Positions 6,560 to 16,667 of a stretch of 64,000 nt of DNA are shown in pieces. Positions within the stretch are counted from its first letter, which is position 1. Each line of letters opens with the position of its first letter. The stretch spans positions 62,001 to 126,000 of the forward strand of contig NZ_FPJE01000009.1 in NCBI RefSeq assembly GCF_900119185.1, written 5' to 3'. The position numbers and the translations under genes were made by a program. The notes beneath the pieces are model-generated. The model was not told the origin of the DNA. It ran no database searches and was given only the letters and a program-made list of their open reading frames with translations. The stretch comes from Sinomicrobium oceani (GTDB lineage: Bacteria > Bacteroidota > Bacteroidia > Flavobacteriales > Flavobacteriaceae).

Positions 6560-9500
6560 TTGAGGAAAATAATAGTCAGGACCTTCCTGATCATTTTTAT
6601 ATTGCTGGTGGCGATAAGTATCTTTTTTGCACTTCCGCCGGTACAGACCGGTATTGCCAAAAGGGTAATGCGGACGGTCAATGAAGATTTCGGGACCAAT
6701 ATACAGATACGCAGGGTGTACGTATCGTTTTTCGGCAGTGTCAGCCTGAGAGGTGTTTATATCGAAGACCATCACCGTGATACGCTGGTTTCGGTAGAGC
6801 GCCTGAACACATCTCTGCTGAGTTTCCGGAACGTAAAGAGCATGATTGACGGAAAGCTCAATTTCGGGGATATCGATATGAAAGGTGTGCTGTTTCACCT
6901 GCATACGTATAAAGATGAAGATTATACAAACCTCGATCTTTTCGTGGAACAGCTCGAAGGAGAGGATACGACCAGTACTGCTACCGAACCTTTTTTACTG
7001 AAAACATCCCTTGTTCATCTCGAAAATGCACGTTTTCAGCTTACCGACGAAAATACCGAAAGTGTTGATATTCTTCATTTCCGTGATATTCATGCCGATT
7101 TACAGGATTTTAAAATAGAAGGGCCGGAGGTAACCGCAAAGATACGTCAGCTCGGATTTGTCGCAGACCGTGGTATGGAGGTGCAGAAGCTCGAAACGGA
7201 CTTTTCGTATGGCCTGACGGAAATGCATCTGGAGCACCTGGATATCGAAACCCCCGGATCGGATATCAAGGGTAACCTGGTGTTTTTTTACAAGCGCGAA
7301 GATTTTGCCGATTTTCTCAATAAGGTGGAAATCAAGGGCGATTTTAATGACGCGACGATCTCGTTTGATGAGGTCAATACATTTTATAACGAATTCGGCC
7401 GCGGTAAACGCGTCACGTTCAGTTCGGAGATCGAAGGGGTGCTCAATGACCTGCGCACCAAAGACCTGCGGGTGACTTCCGAAAATACCAGTATAAGCGG
7501 AGATATCGATTTCAAAGGACTGTTCTCGTCCGATGTGCCTTTTCGTATGGATGCGGACATCGGCTATCTCTCGTCCAACTATTACCAGTTGAGAAGCCTG
7601 CTGCCTAATATTCTCGGTAATTCCCTGCCTTCTTCCCTGTCCAAATTAGGACAATTGCGAATTCGGGGAAAAGCGGTACTGACCGAAACCACGATTAATA
7701 CCGATATAGAACTCGAGACCGACCTCGGGAGCAGTGTATCCGTTCTGAAACTTACCGATATCAATGATATAGACAATGCTTCCTACGTAGGAACCATAAC
7801 CCTGACAAATTTTGACCTCGGGACTTTTATCGAAGATAAGAACTTCGGGAAAACGTCACTCCATGTGGAGGTGGACGGTAAGGGATTTACCAAGGAAACC
7901 CTGAACACGGAGATCAGGGGAACGGTGAACAATATCGTGTACAACGGTTATAATTACAAGAATGCGGTCGTATCCGGGGTGATCAAGGATCAGTTGTTCG
8001 ACGGATCACTGGTATCCAATGACGAAAACTTTAAAATGAGCTTTGACGGCCTGGCTGATTTTTCCCTGGTCGAAAACCAGTTCGATTTCAGGGCTTCCAT
8101 AACCCGTGCAGATCTGTATGCACTTCACTTGGTTTCCCGCGACAGTATTTCGGTTTTTTCCGGAGATATCAGTATGAATATTACGGGTGATGATATTGAT
8201 AACCTGAAGGGAGAGATCAATTTTACCAATACCAGTTACAGGAACCAGAATGACGATTACTATTTCGAAGATTTCAAGATCATATCCGTGATCAACGAGA
8301 CCGGCCGTGTGCTCACTGTCGATTCTCCGGAAATCATCAACGGGTTTATGAAAGGAAACTTCTCCTTCCGGGAACTGGGGAAGATCGTACAGAACTCGGT
8401 GGGAAGTATCTATGCCAACTACAGCCCGCATGAAATCAGGCCCGATCAGTATGTAGAGTTCAATTTCTTTATCAACAGCAAGATTATCGAGGTGTTCTAC
8501 CCGGAAGTAAAACTGGGAAAAAACACCTATATCAAAGGAGAGATGATTGCGGATGAGGGCGATTTTAAGTTTACGTTCCGTTCCCCGGATATCGAGGCCT
8601 TCGGCAATGCGATTAAAAATATAGATCTGCAGATCGACAATAAGAACCCGCTGTTTAATACATACGTCGAGGTGGGGGAAATCCATACCGGATTTTATGA
8701 TATTTCCAAATTTAACCTGATCAATACGACGATTAAGGATACCTTGTTTTTCCGGACGGAATTCCGGGGCGGAGACAATGCGGCAGATGAGTATAACCTG
8801 AACTTTTATCATACTATTACTCCCGATAACAAGTCGGTTGTAGGGCTAAAGCGTTCGGAAGTAGGGTTCAAGGGGAACCAATGGTTGCTCAACAGGGATA
8901 ACAATCATCAGAACCGGGTAGTGTTCAGCAAAGCCCTCGATACGATTACCGTGGAGGAGATCGTCATGAATTACGAAGAGGAGCAGATCAACCTGCAGGG
9001 AAAAATGGTAGATTCCACATACAAGGATTTTTCTGTTCATTTTAAAAATGTATTTCTCGATAAAGTAACGCCCGATATTGAAAACCTTAGCCTGAAAGGA
9101 TTGATGAACGGGGAGTTTTATGTGTTACAACAAAAGAAAAACTATTATCCGTCTTCGAATTTACGTATAGACGACTTTACGGTTAACGATATCAACCTAG
9201 GTAATTTTGATGTCGGTATCGTAGGGAACCAGGATCTTTCCAGTTACGGAATAGATGCAGTGATACTCAAGGGGAACAAGAAAGTACTGGATGTTGTCGG
9301 CGATGTCTCTTTTGAACGTAATAAGGCTTCGCTGGATGTAGGGATGTCGGTCGATGAGCTGGATATAGGCGCTTTCAGTATGTTGGGAGGTGATGTGATA
9401 TCGGATATCAGGGGACTGGCATCTGGCAGGGCCAGGCTTACCGGGTCGTTTAAAAAACCCGATCTGAACGGGGAGATCACATTGAGAAATGCAGGGATTA

Positions 9501-11032
9501 GAATACCTTACCTCAATGTAGACCTGAGTATGGATCCGGAGACGAGAATAGAATTATTCGGACAAACTTTTAAGTTTGACAATATCAATCTTACCGATAC
9601 GCAGTATAAGACCAGGGCTTTGTTTGACGGGACGATAACTCATGACGCCTTTTCGGACTGGTACCTGGATTTTACGCTGGATACGAGGGGGCAGCGCTTC
9701 CTGGCCCTGAATACCCCGGAAACGGAAGAGGAACTTTTTTACGGTACCGGTTTTATCAATGGAGAGGCCCAGATATACGGACTTACAGATGAACTTACGA
9801 TCAAAGTCTTTGCTACCACGGGGAAAGGGACCTCCCTGAAAATTCCGCTGGATAATGAGGTGACGGTAGGAGATACGTCTTTTATTAACTTTATCGATAA
9901 AAACGGAGATGCCGACCGGATAGCCCGGGAGAGGGAACTGGCAGATTACAAAGGACTGGAACTGGAATTCGACCTGGATATCAACCCGGATGCAGAGGTA
10001 GAGATCGTCATCGACAAGGAGCTGGGAAGTTCGTTGCGCGGAAGAGGGGCGGGAAACATACTTCTGGAGATCAATACCAACGGAAAATTCCGGATGTGGG
10101 GGGATTTTACTACGTATAGCGGAGATTATAACTTTAAGTACGGGGGCATCATAGAAAAGAAATTCAAGGTAAAACCCGGAGGGTTTATGAGCTGGAACGG
10201 AGATCCGTTACGGGCAAATGTAGACCTGGAAGCCGTGTACAACCTTAATGCAAACCCGGCAGTACTGCTGGATAACAACTCCGTGACACGGAAAATAGAA
10301 ACAGACCTTATTATAAAGCTGAACGGGGAGCTCCTTCAGCCGGATATCGATTTTGATATTCAGTTTCCGGGAACAAATGCAGTGATCAATTCGGAGTTGC
10401 AGTACAAGCTCGACGATAAGAGCAAGCGGGAATTGCAGGCACTTTCCTTACTGTCTCAGGGGGCCTTTATCAATAATGAGATCAACATCAGCGGCGGCGG
10501 TGTTGCGGGGAATTTTATAGAGTCCGGTTTTAGTATGCTCAACGATATTCTCAATTCGGGGGATGGTAAGTTCGACATCGGGCTTTCCTACGAATTGGGT
10601 ACAAGAGATCCTAATCTCGATTTTGAGACCCAGGACAGGTTTGGGGTGACAGTTTCTACGCAGATTAACGAACGTATACTCATTAACGGAAAAATAGGGG
10701 TGCCTATAGGCGGTGTGGCAGAAACTGCGGTAGCAGGAGATGTGGAGGTGCAGGTCCTGCTCAATGAAGACGGGACGCTCCGGGCCAGGATATTCAACAG
10801 GGAGAACGAAATACAACAGTGGCTTGCAGATCGTATCGGATATACCCAGGGGGCCGGTCTTTCTTACCAGGTGGATTTTAATACGTTCCGGGAACTGCTG
10901 AAAAAGATATTTACCAAAAAAGAGGAAAATAATACCGGTAAAGCAACGGAAGCCGATAAAGAAGCTGCCGCAAGGCAGGAAAGTATGGGAGGGGGATTGA
11001 TACAGTTCGGGCAGAAAGGAAAAGGCAAATAG
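6560..11032 (+). CDS. tamB: TamB-family translocation and assembly module protein
   Basis: This 1490-residue protein is an inner-membrane-anchored AsmA-like repeat protein that spans the periplasm. An N-terminal membrane helix (about 5-27, IIVRTFLIIFILLVAISIFF) is followed by long beta-rich repeats and a C-terminal TamB/DUF490 domain (about 1050-1440, with LNGELLQPDIDFDIQFPG and LLSQGAFINN). In proteobacteria TamB works with TamA in outer-membrane protein or phospholipid transport; no tamA is adjacent here. The start appears to be TTG (6560-6562), since the nearest upstream ATG (6537) is followed at once by a stop and the TTG puts the membrane helix right at the N-terminus. Divergent from tsaD. 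Confidence 0.92.
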   Translation: MRKIIVRTFLIIFILLVAISIFFALPPVQTGIAKRVMRTVNEDFGTNIQIRRVYVSFFGSVSLRGVYIEDHHRDTLVSVERLNTSLLSFRNVKSMIDGKLNFGDIDMKGVLFHLHTYKDEDYTNLDLFVEQLEGEDTTSTATEPFLLKTSLVHLENARFQLTDENTESVDILHFRDIHADLQDFKIEGPEVTAKIRQLGFVADRGMEVQKLETDFSYGLTEMHLEHLDIETPGSDIKGNLVFFYKREDFADFLNKVEIKGDFNDATISFDEVNTFYNEFGRGKRVTFSSEIEGVLNDLRTKDLRVTSENTSISGDIDFKGLFSSDVPFRMDADIGYLSSNYYQLRSLLPNILGNSLPSSLSKLGQLRIRGKAVLTETTINTDIELETDLGSSVSVLKLTDINDIDNASYVGTITLTNFDLGTFIEDKNFGKTSLHVEVDGKGFTKETLNTEIRGTVNNIVYNGYNYKNAVVSGVIKDQLFDGSLVSNDENFKMSFDGLADFSLVENQFDFRASITRADLYALHLVSRDSISVFSGDISMNITGDDIDNLKGEINFTNTSYRNQNDDYYFEDFKIISVINETGRVLTVDSPEIINGFMKGNFSFRELGKIVQNSVGSIYANYSPHEIRPDQYVEFNFFINSKIIEVFYPEVKLGKNTYIKGEMIADEGDFKFTFRSPDIEAFGNAIKNIDLQIDNKNPLFNTYVEVGEIHTGFYDISKFNLINTTIKDTLFFRTEFRGGDNAADEYNLNFYHTITPDNKSVVGLKRSEVGFKGNQWLLNRDNNHQNRVVFSKALDTITVEEIVMNYEEEQINLQGKMVDSTYKDFSVHFKNVFLDKVTPDIENLSLKGLMNGEFYVLQQKKNYYPSSNLRIDDFTVNDINLGNFDVGIVGNQDLSSYGIDAVILKGNKKVLDVVGDVSFERNKASLDVGMSVDELDIGAFSMLGGDVISDIRGLASGRARLTGSFKKPDLNGEITLRNAGIRIPYLNVDLSMDPETRIELFGQTFKFDNINLTDTQYKTRALFDGTITHDAFSDWYLDFTLDTRGQRFLALNTPETEEELFYGTGFINGEAQIYGLTDELTIKVFATTGKGTSLKIPLDNEVTVGDTSFINFIDKNGDADRIARERELADYKGLELEFDLDINPDAEVEIVIDKELGSSLRGRGAGNILLEINTNGKFRMWGDFTTYSGDYNFKYGGIIEKKFKVKPGGFMSWNGDPLRANVDLEAVYNLNANPAVLLDNNSVTRKIETDLIIKLNGELLQPDIDFDIQFPGTNAVINSELQYKLDDKSKRELQALSLLSQGAFINNEINISGGGVAGNFIESGFSMLNDILNSGDGKFDIGLSYELGTRDPNLDFETQDRFGVTVSTQINERILINGKIGVPIGGVAETAVAGDVEVQVLLNEDGTLRARIFNRENEIQQWLADRIGYTQGAGLSYQVDFNTFRELLKKIFTKKEENNTGKATEADKEAAARQESMGGGLIQFGQKGKGK

Positions 11033-11133
11033 AGCGCCGGTTTTTTGTACGATCATTCCATCCAGCACCGGATCCGGCCGGATGCGCTGTAAAAGCTACC
11101 ATTGGCCCTGTGTTCGGATTATCGCATAAAAAA

Positions 11134-11167
11134 GGTGCGATCGTGCCTGTTGTTTACCGATCGCACC
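11134..11167. terminator. Bidirectional terminator between tamB and the symporter
   Basis: GGTGCGATCG (11134-11143) and CGATCGCACC (11158-11167) form a perfect 10-bp stem with a 14-base loop. The minus strand has six T directly after the stem (for the symporter); the plus side has a looser T-rich stretch (for tamB). Confidence 0.85.
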
Positions 11168-11195
11168 GTTTATGTCTTTTTATAATACGTATTGT

Positions 11196-13028
11196 TTAGA
11201 GTATATCGCTTTTCATTTTCCTCCATACCACAGCGAGCAAAACACCCGAAATGATAATGGCTATGGTAAGTCCTATGGCCAGCGGGTAGTTGCCGTAAAT
11301 CCAGTTTCCTGTAGCAAACATGCAGCAGTACACCAGTATACAGCCAAGGACCATGGCGAGGATACCTGAAGGGACCGTCCATTTTTCTCTTTGGTCTACG
11401 ATATTGACGTCTTCTGCCCGGGCCTGGTCTATGATCTTTTTCCATCCCGGTCCCCCGGGTTGTGTTTTCTGGTAAAAGCTATACAGTACTTCTTTCTTTT
11501 CCGGCTTCGTTACGAAAGTTACGATAAGCCATATTACGGTGGTGATCAGTACTATGGAGGGCAGGGTGGCCCATGAAGGGAATACTCCTTCTACTACGGT
11601 GCCATCCAGCTCTTTGTAGCCGAATAAAGCATTGCCAAGCGGTGAAAGGGTGAGTACAAGACTGGTTATGGCTGCAGCAAACATTACGGAAATTTCACTC
11701 CACGCATTGATACGCCACCAGAACCAGCGAAGGATATATACGAGCCCCGTGCCCGCACCGAACATGAGGAGGATATCAAAAAGCTGTTTGGCATTGGTCA
11801 GCAGGAGTGCCATGACCGCACTGGCTACCATAAGCAAGACCGTAGAAATACGTCCTACGTTGACCAGCTCTTTCTCCGATGCGTCTTTTTTAACCGTTTG
11901 TTTATAGAAGTCGTTTACAATGTATGACGATCCCCAGTTGAGCTGGGTAGATATGGTACTCATATATGCAGCTCCGAGAGAGGCGAGCACCAGTCCAAGG
12001 AGTCCGCTGGGTAGTTTGGTGAGCATGGCGGAATAAGCCAGGTCATGCCCGAGTTTGCTTTCCTCGATCCCGGGGAATGCGGCATGTATACTCGCTACGT
12101 CCGGGAATACAACCAGTGATGCCAGGGCAACCATGATCCAGGGCCAGGGTCTTACACCGTAATGCATGATGTTAAAGAAAAAAGTAGAGGCAATGGCGTG
12201 ATTTTCGTTTTTGGCGGCCAGCATACGTTGGGCGATATATCCGCCCCCTCCCGGCTCAGAACCCGGATACCAGGAACTCCACCACTGCACGGCGAGCGGA
12301 ATGATAAGTATGGAGATCAGCGCTTCCGTGTCGGAGAAATCGGGCAGGATGGAGAGTTTACCGACTACATTCTCATTGGTGATCAATTTCGTAATACCGC
12401 CGACTTCCGGGATATTCACCAGGTAGTATGCAGCGCCTACGGCACCTGCCATAGCCACGAAAAACAAGATGAAGTCCGTATAGACAACCCCTTTAAAACC
12501 GCCGATAGCACTGAATATGACAGTGATGACACCACCGATAAGCACCGTTTGTATCGGTGATAGCCCGAGCATGATACCACCGATCTTTATAGCGGCGAGG
12601 TTTACGGCAGCCAGGGTAATGATGTTAAAGAACAGCCCGAGATAGATGGAGCGGAACCCGCGCAGGAACTTGGCCGGTTTGCCACCGTAACGGAGTTCGT
12701 AAAACTCCATGTCGGTCAGTACATTCGATTTGCGCCAGAGTTTGGCGTAGATGAATACGGTAGAGAGTCCGGTCAGCAAAAAAGCCCACCAGGCCCAGTT
12801 TCCCGAAACACCGTTGGTTCGGACAATATCCGTTACCAGGTTCGGAGTGTCTGTGGAAAAGGTAGTTGCTACCATCGAAAAGCCCAGAAGCCACCAGGGC
12901 ATGCTGCGGCCGGAAAGGAAGTATTCTGTGGTGTTCTTGCCCGAACTCCTGGATACGACTATACCTATGGTCAGGGTAACGGCAAAGAAACCGAAGATAA
13001 GGGAGTAATCTAAAAATGATAGTTCCAT
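11196..13028 (-). CDS. Sodium:solute symporter (SSS family)
   Basis: The 610-residue inner-membrane transporter has about 13-15 hydrophobic helices and SSS-family features: an N-terminal YFLSGRSMPWWLLGFSMVATTFS, a GGFKGVVYTDF stretch around helix 5, and LGAAYMSTISTQLNWGSSY in the helix contributing to the sodium site. The substrate is not determined by sequence; sugar, sialic acid or amino-sugar transport fits the neighbouring NagB/PIG-L fusion and sugar kinase, but that is inference from context. It lies 62 bases downstream of the LytTR regulator gene on the same strand, so the two may be co-transcribed. A strong terminator follows. Confidence 0.9.
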   Translation of the reverse strand: MELSFLDYSLIFGFFAVTLTIGIVVSRSSGKNTTEYFLSGRSMPWWLLGFSMVATTFSTDTPNLVTDIVRTNGVSGNWAWWAFLLTGLSTVFIYAKLWRKSNVLTDMEFYELRYGGKPAKFLRGFRSIYLGLFFNIITLAAVNLAAIKIGGIMLGLSPIQTVLIGGVITVIFSAIGGFKGVVYTDFILFFVAMAGAVGAAYYLVNIPEVGGITKLITNENVVGKLSILPDFSDTEALISILIIPLAVQWWSSWYPGSEPGGGGYIAQRMLAAKNENHAIASTFFFNIMHYGVRPWPWIMVALASLVVFPDVASIHAAFPGIEESKLGHDLAYSAMLTKLPSGLLGLVLASLGAAYMSTISTQLNWGSSYIVNDFYKQTVKKDASEKELVNVGRISTVLLMVASAVMALLLTNAKQLFDILLMFGAGTGLVYILRWFWWRINAWSEISVMFAAAITSLVLTLSPLGNALFGYKELDGTVVEGVFPSWATLPSIVLITTVIWLIVTFVTKPEKKEVLYSFYQKTQPGGPGWKKIIDQARAEDVNIVDQREKWTVPSGILAMVLGCILVYCCMFATGNWIYGNYPLAIGLTIAIIISGVLLAVVWRKMKSDIL

Positions 13029-13090
13029 GAAAGTTGTAGTTAGTAATTTAGTTTAATGGTTTTATAAGTTCTTCTCATCGTTTTTTATCG

Positions 13091-13813
13091 TTAAAGGATA
13101 TCCTGGTTGTCCTTAAAAATGCTCTCTTTGGCTTCTTTGATATAATTACGTCCTATAGGGATCCTCTTGTTGTTTATTTCTATGATATTGCCTTCTACCG
13201 CCTTCACCTTGTCTATGGCTATCGTGTACGAACGGTGTACCCGTATAAAATTGGAGGATGGTAACTCCTCGGTAATGTTCGTCAGCGATTTATGAACAAT
13301 ATATTCGTCTATGGTGGTTACCACTTTGATGTAATCCTTGAGACTCTCTATAAATAAGATGTCGTGGAGATGTACTTTTACCATTTTTTTGTCGACTTTC
13401 AGAAACATGTGCGGTTCCTGTTGCGTCTTGATGTTGACCGGACCGTTGCGCTTTAGGGTTATTTCCTTGGTGAGTTTGTTCATCGTTTTTGCAAAACGGT
13501 GAAAGGGGATGGGTTTGACGAGGTAGTCAAAGACATCGAGCTCATAACTTTCTACGGCATACTCCCGGTATGCGGTAGTTATGACGATGAAAGCATCGTA
13601 ATCGATGTTGCGGATAAAATCGAGCCCGCTCATCTTGGGCATATTGATGTCGAGAAAAATAACGTCGATATCGGGGTCATCCAGGGCAGTCATGGCCTCG
13701 ATAGGGTTGTTATGACAAGCGACTATTTCCAGATTCTGAAACTCTGCGGCATGAGATAGCAATACACTTGTTGCAAGAGGTTCGTCATCGATGATAATAC
13801 ATTTAATCTTCAT
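13091..13813 (-). CDS. LytTR-family response regulator
   Basis: The 240-residue protein has a receiver domain (1-120; acidic pair D9/D10, phospho-acceptor D55 in FLDINMPKMSG, lysine in LVKPIPF) and a LytTR DNA-binding domain (about 140-238, with FIESLKDYIKV and FIRVHRSYTI). No LytS-type histidine kinase gene is in the window, so it is an orphan here; its kinase is presumably encoded elsewhere. Being immediately upstream of the symporter, it may control that gene, nagB, or both. Directly repeated ACCCTGGTTT boxes lie just upstream of its start. Confidence 0.93.
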   Translation of the reverse strand: MKIKCIIIDDEPLATSVLLSHAAEFQNLEIVACHNNPIEAMTALDDPDIDVIFLDINMPKMSGLDFIRNIDYDAFIVITTAYREYAVESYELDVFDYLVKPIPFHRFAKTMNKLTKEITLKRNGPVNIKTQQEPHMFLKVDKKMVKVHLHDILFIESLKDYIKVVTTIDEYIVHKSLTNITEELPSSNFIRVHRSYTIAIDKVKAVEGNIIEINNKRIPIGRNYIKEAKESIFKDNQDIL

Positions 13814-14309
13814 GAATACCCTGGTTTAAAAACGCGGCATATTTCCGGTGTCATTTTGCACCCTGGTTTTTGTGACCAGAATTATGAAAAATTGACAAAA
13901 ACTTCTCAAAAAGAGCCAAAAAATAGATGTATTTTTACTAAAAACAAAATATTTTAAAATAATTTTTCACCCGCCCGAAAGCTTGTTTTTTCTGGTGTGC
14001 CAAATGGTGTAATTGATGAGTTTTTTGATGCTGTTCAGCTAAAAAATTTTTTGTTCTCCAATATGGGTTTTCGTTTTTCACACCTCATAAAGTAGCTTTT
14101 TGTGCGTTCTGTCGCCCATTTATACGTAGGTAGAGGACCATGTACGGGCCAGTGGGCAAACGGTTGCATTTTGTCCTGTTGTAAAATCTTTAAGTCCGGA
14201 AAATAACGCTATTCGTGACAAAGTTGGGTGCACTGGTCGAAAAAGTTTTAGCATATAAAGCCTATTGAATAGTTTAGTTTCGAAAATTAATCACATCATA
14301 CCGTTCGTT
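13814..14309. other. Long AT-rich divergent intergenic region between LytTR and nagB
   Basis: No gene is visible in these roughly 500 bases. Two direct repeats ACCCTGGTTT (13818-13827 and 13860-13869) are exactly 42 bases apart, four helical turns, and are candidates for LytTR binding. The middle (13900-14060) is very A/T rich. A one-mismatch -7 box TAGTTTCG (14275-14282) lies before the nagB start. No riboswitch or small RNA was recognised. Confidence 0.5.
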
Positions 14310-16244
14310 ATGCATCGATATTTGGTACAAGCTAATGATATTAGCTATAAGGAAGTGGGGAAATTCGAAGAGACCCGCTATGAGAAAGTTCACAACGAGA
14401 TCTTCGAGAACTCGCTTCAGGCATCAGCACTTGTAGCTTCGGAAATCGCAGATCTCATAAAAAGCAGGCAGGAGAAAGGAGAGAAATGCGTGTTGGGGCT
14501 TGCCACCGGATCTTCCCCCATAAAGGTCTATGAAGAACTGGTGCGTATGCACCGGGAAGAAGGATTGAGCTTTGCCAACGTGGTTACCTTCAACCTGGAT
14601 GAGTATTATCCCATGAATAAGGATAATCACCAGAGTTATCACTATTTCATGCATCAGCACCTGTTCGATCACGTGGATATAAAACCCGAGAATGTACACA
14701 TTCCGGACGGAAGAGTATCTCTCGATGAAATTCACCAGTACTGTATCGACTATGAAATGAAGATCAAAGAGTACGGCGGACTCGATTTCCAGTTACTCGG
14801 TATAGGGCGTACGGGACACGTAGGGTTTAACGAACCCGGGTCGCACTACAATTCCGGAACGAGGATTATCACCCTCGATTACCTGACGCGTAGCGATGCG
14901 GCTTCCGATTTTAACGGTATGGAAAATGTGCCTAAGCGTGCCATTACCATGGGGATCGGTACCATATTGAAAGCCAGGCGTATCGTGTTGCTGGGCTGGG
15001 GACATAAAAAAGCAGATATCATTAAAAGGACTATAGAAGGTGAGGTAACGGGGAATGTTCCGGCAACATATCTGCAACAGCATCAGAACACCACCTTTAT
15101 CCTCGATTATGAGGCGGCTTCGGAACTTACAAGATTTAAAACACCCTGGCTGGTAGGGCAGTGTGTCTGGACCGAGGAACTCAAGAGAAAAGCTATGGTA
15201 TGGCTGAGCCTCAAGGCTAAAAAGCCCATACTGAAACTCACGGACAGGGATTATAACGATAACGGAATGTCCGGACTGCTGGCCCAGGAAGGATCTGCAT
15301 ACGAACTGAATATTCAGATGTTTAACGTGTTGCAGCATACCATTACCGGGTGGCCTGGCGGAAAACCCAATGCGAACGATACAAAACGCCCGGAGCGTGC
15401 CGAACCGGCAAAGAAAAGAGTGATCATATTCAGTCCGCATCCCGATGATGATGTGATCTCTATGGGAGGAACTTTTTGTCGACTGGTAGACCAGGGGCAC
15501 GAAGTACATGTGGTGTACCAGACTTCAGGTAATATAGCCGTAACCGATGCGGAGGCCCTGAAGTTTGCCGAAGTGGCCAGTGATATTACGGGGACGAACG
15601 GACCTGCAATCTTTAAAGATGCGGTGGCATACCTCAATAACAAACGGGAAGACCAGATCGATTCGCTGGATGTGCGAAAACTCAAAGGGCTTATTCGTCG
15701 CAGGGAATCGTACGGGGCAACACGCTACGTAGGGCTCGATGATAAAAATGTACATTTTCTCGATCTTCCTTTCTACGAGACGGGAGAGGTTAAGAAAAAT
15801 CCGCTCGGAGAAGAAGATATTGAGATTATCATGAATATTATCGAAGAGGTGAAACCACATCAGATCTATGCTGCGGGAGACCTTGCAGATCCGCACGGTA
15901 CTCACAAAGTATGTCTGGATGGTATTTTTGAAGCGTTAAAACGACTGAAATCCCAATCGTATATGGATGATTGCTGGGTGTGGTTGTACCGCGGAGCATG
16001 GCACGAATGGGGATTGGATGAGATAGAAATGGCAGTTCCGATGAGCCCGGACCAGGTGATCCGTAAGCGAAACGCCATCCTCTTCCACCAGTCTCAGAAA
16101 GACCGCGTCATGTTTCAGGGAGACGATTCCAGGGAATTCTGGGTAAGGGCAGAAGACAGGAACAAAACCACGGCCAAACTGTATGACGAATTAGGGCTTG
16201 CCGAGTACGAGGCTATAGAAGCCTTCAAACGATATCATTTTTAG
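14310..16244 (+). CDS. nagB: Glucosamine-6-phosphate deaminase fused to PIG-L/LmbE deacetylase-like domain
   Basis: This 644-residue protein joins two enzymes. Residues 30-290 are NagB, converting glucosamine-6-P to fructose-6-P and ammonia: LATGSSP at 64-70, catalytic LDEYYP from 96, and TGHVGFNEPGS at 168-178. Residues 365-644 are a PIG-L/LmbE domain with the zinc motif HPDDD at 377-381 and DPHGTH at 527-532, a family that includes N-acetylglucosaminyl deacetylases. This fusion is characteristic of Bacteroidota. I start at the ATG at 14310 rather than the TTG at 14265. With pfkA, gapA and the sugar kinase downstream, it channels amino sugar to glycolysis. No nagA is in the window, so the second domain could supply the deacetylase; this is a hypothesis. 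Confidence 0.92.
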   Translation: MHRYLVQANDISYKEVGKFEETRYEKVHNEIFENSLQASALVASEIADLIKSRQEKGEKCVLGLATGSSPIKVYEELVRMHREEGLSFANVVTFNLDEYYPMNKDNHQSYHYFMHQHLFDHVDIKPENVHIPDGRVSLDEIHQYCIDYEMKIKEYGGLDFQLLGIGRTGHVGFNEPGSHYNSGTRIITLDYLTRSDAASDFNGMENVPKRAITMGIGTILKARRIVLLGWGHKKADIIKRTIEGEVTGNVPATYLQQHQNTTFILDYEAASELTRFKTPWLVGQCVWTEELKRKAMVWLSLKAKKPILKLTDRDYNDNGMSGLLAQEGSAYELNIQMFNVLQHTITGWPGGKPNANDTKRPERAEPAKKRVIIFSPHPDDDVISMGGTFCRLVDQGHEVHVVYQTSGNIAVTDAEALKFAEVASDITGTNGPAIFKDAVAYLNNKREDQIDSLDVRKLKGLIRRRESYGATRYVGLDDKNVHFLDLPFYETGEVKKNPLGEEDIEIIMNIIEEVKPHQIYAAGDLADPHGTHKVCLDGIFEALKRLKSQSYMDDCWVWLYRGAWHEWGLDEIEMAVPMSPDQVIRKRNAILFHQSQKDRVMFQGDDSREFWVRAEDRNKTTAKLYDELGLAEYEAIEAFKRYHF

Positions 16245-16274
16245 TGTTTTTCAATTATTAATCATTACGTTCGG

Positions 16275-16308
16275 ATCCGCCTGCTTTTTTATAAACAGGC
16301 GGATTTTG
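16275..16308 (+). terminator. Terminator after nagB
   Basis: ATCCGCCTG (16275-16283) pairs perfectly with CAGGCGGAT (16296-16304) across a 12-base loop, followed by a short TTTT. It begins about 30 bases after the nagB stop. Confidence 0.7.
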
Positions 16309-16596
16309 AATTATATGAAAACAATGAAAGTGGGGAAAAAGAGGATTTGGAATATGAAGTTTCCTGCTTTTTCGAAACTGAAAAAGAAGCGTGTTGTTCC
16401 TCGTTGCGGAACGGTGGCAAAATATAAAAATTACAGCCTGTTTTCTTTGTTGTTGTATTTTCGGTTAGAAAAAGCACAACATAAAAAAACTCTGGATTTG
16501 GCAGAATACCCCTGTTCCCGGATTGAAGAAATGATATTTTGAACGATAAAAACAGCTTCTGGTGTTAAATATCAGGGGGGTAAAGTTAAAAGTTTT

Positions 16597-16610
16597 TAAC
16601 GAAAACGTTA
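16597..16610. promoter_or_regulatory. Palindrome upstream of the pfkA promoter (candidate operator)
   Basis: TAACGAAAACGTTA is a perfect inverted repeat of five bases with a four-base spacer, 50 bases upstream of the probable pfkA -7 box. Such AACG/CGTT half-sites resemble operators of LacI-type regulators, but no such regulator is encoded nearby. Confidence 0.3.
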
Positions 16611-16659
16611 GAAATATTTAAACATCGCCAATAGGGTTTTTCAGTAGGGAATTATTAAA

Positions 16660-16667
16660 TATCTTTG
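16660..16667 (+). promoter_or_regulatory. Probable -7 box of pfkA
   Basis: TATCTTTG is a full match to TAnnTTTG and lies 23 bases before the pfkA ATG, giving a short leader. A clear -33 TTG is missing. Confidence 0.5.

Noticed and set aside
16306-16542. Lysine-rich 78-codon frame between nagB and pfkA
   Set aside because: No domain, no promoter and no start context; overlaps a terminator and a frame on the other strand. Probably chance.
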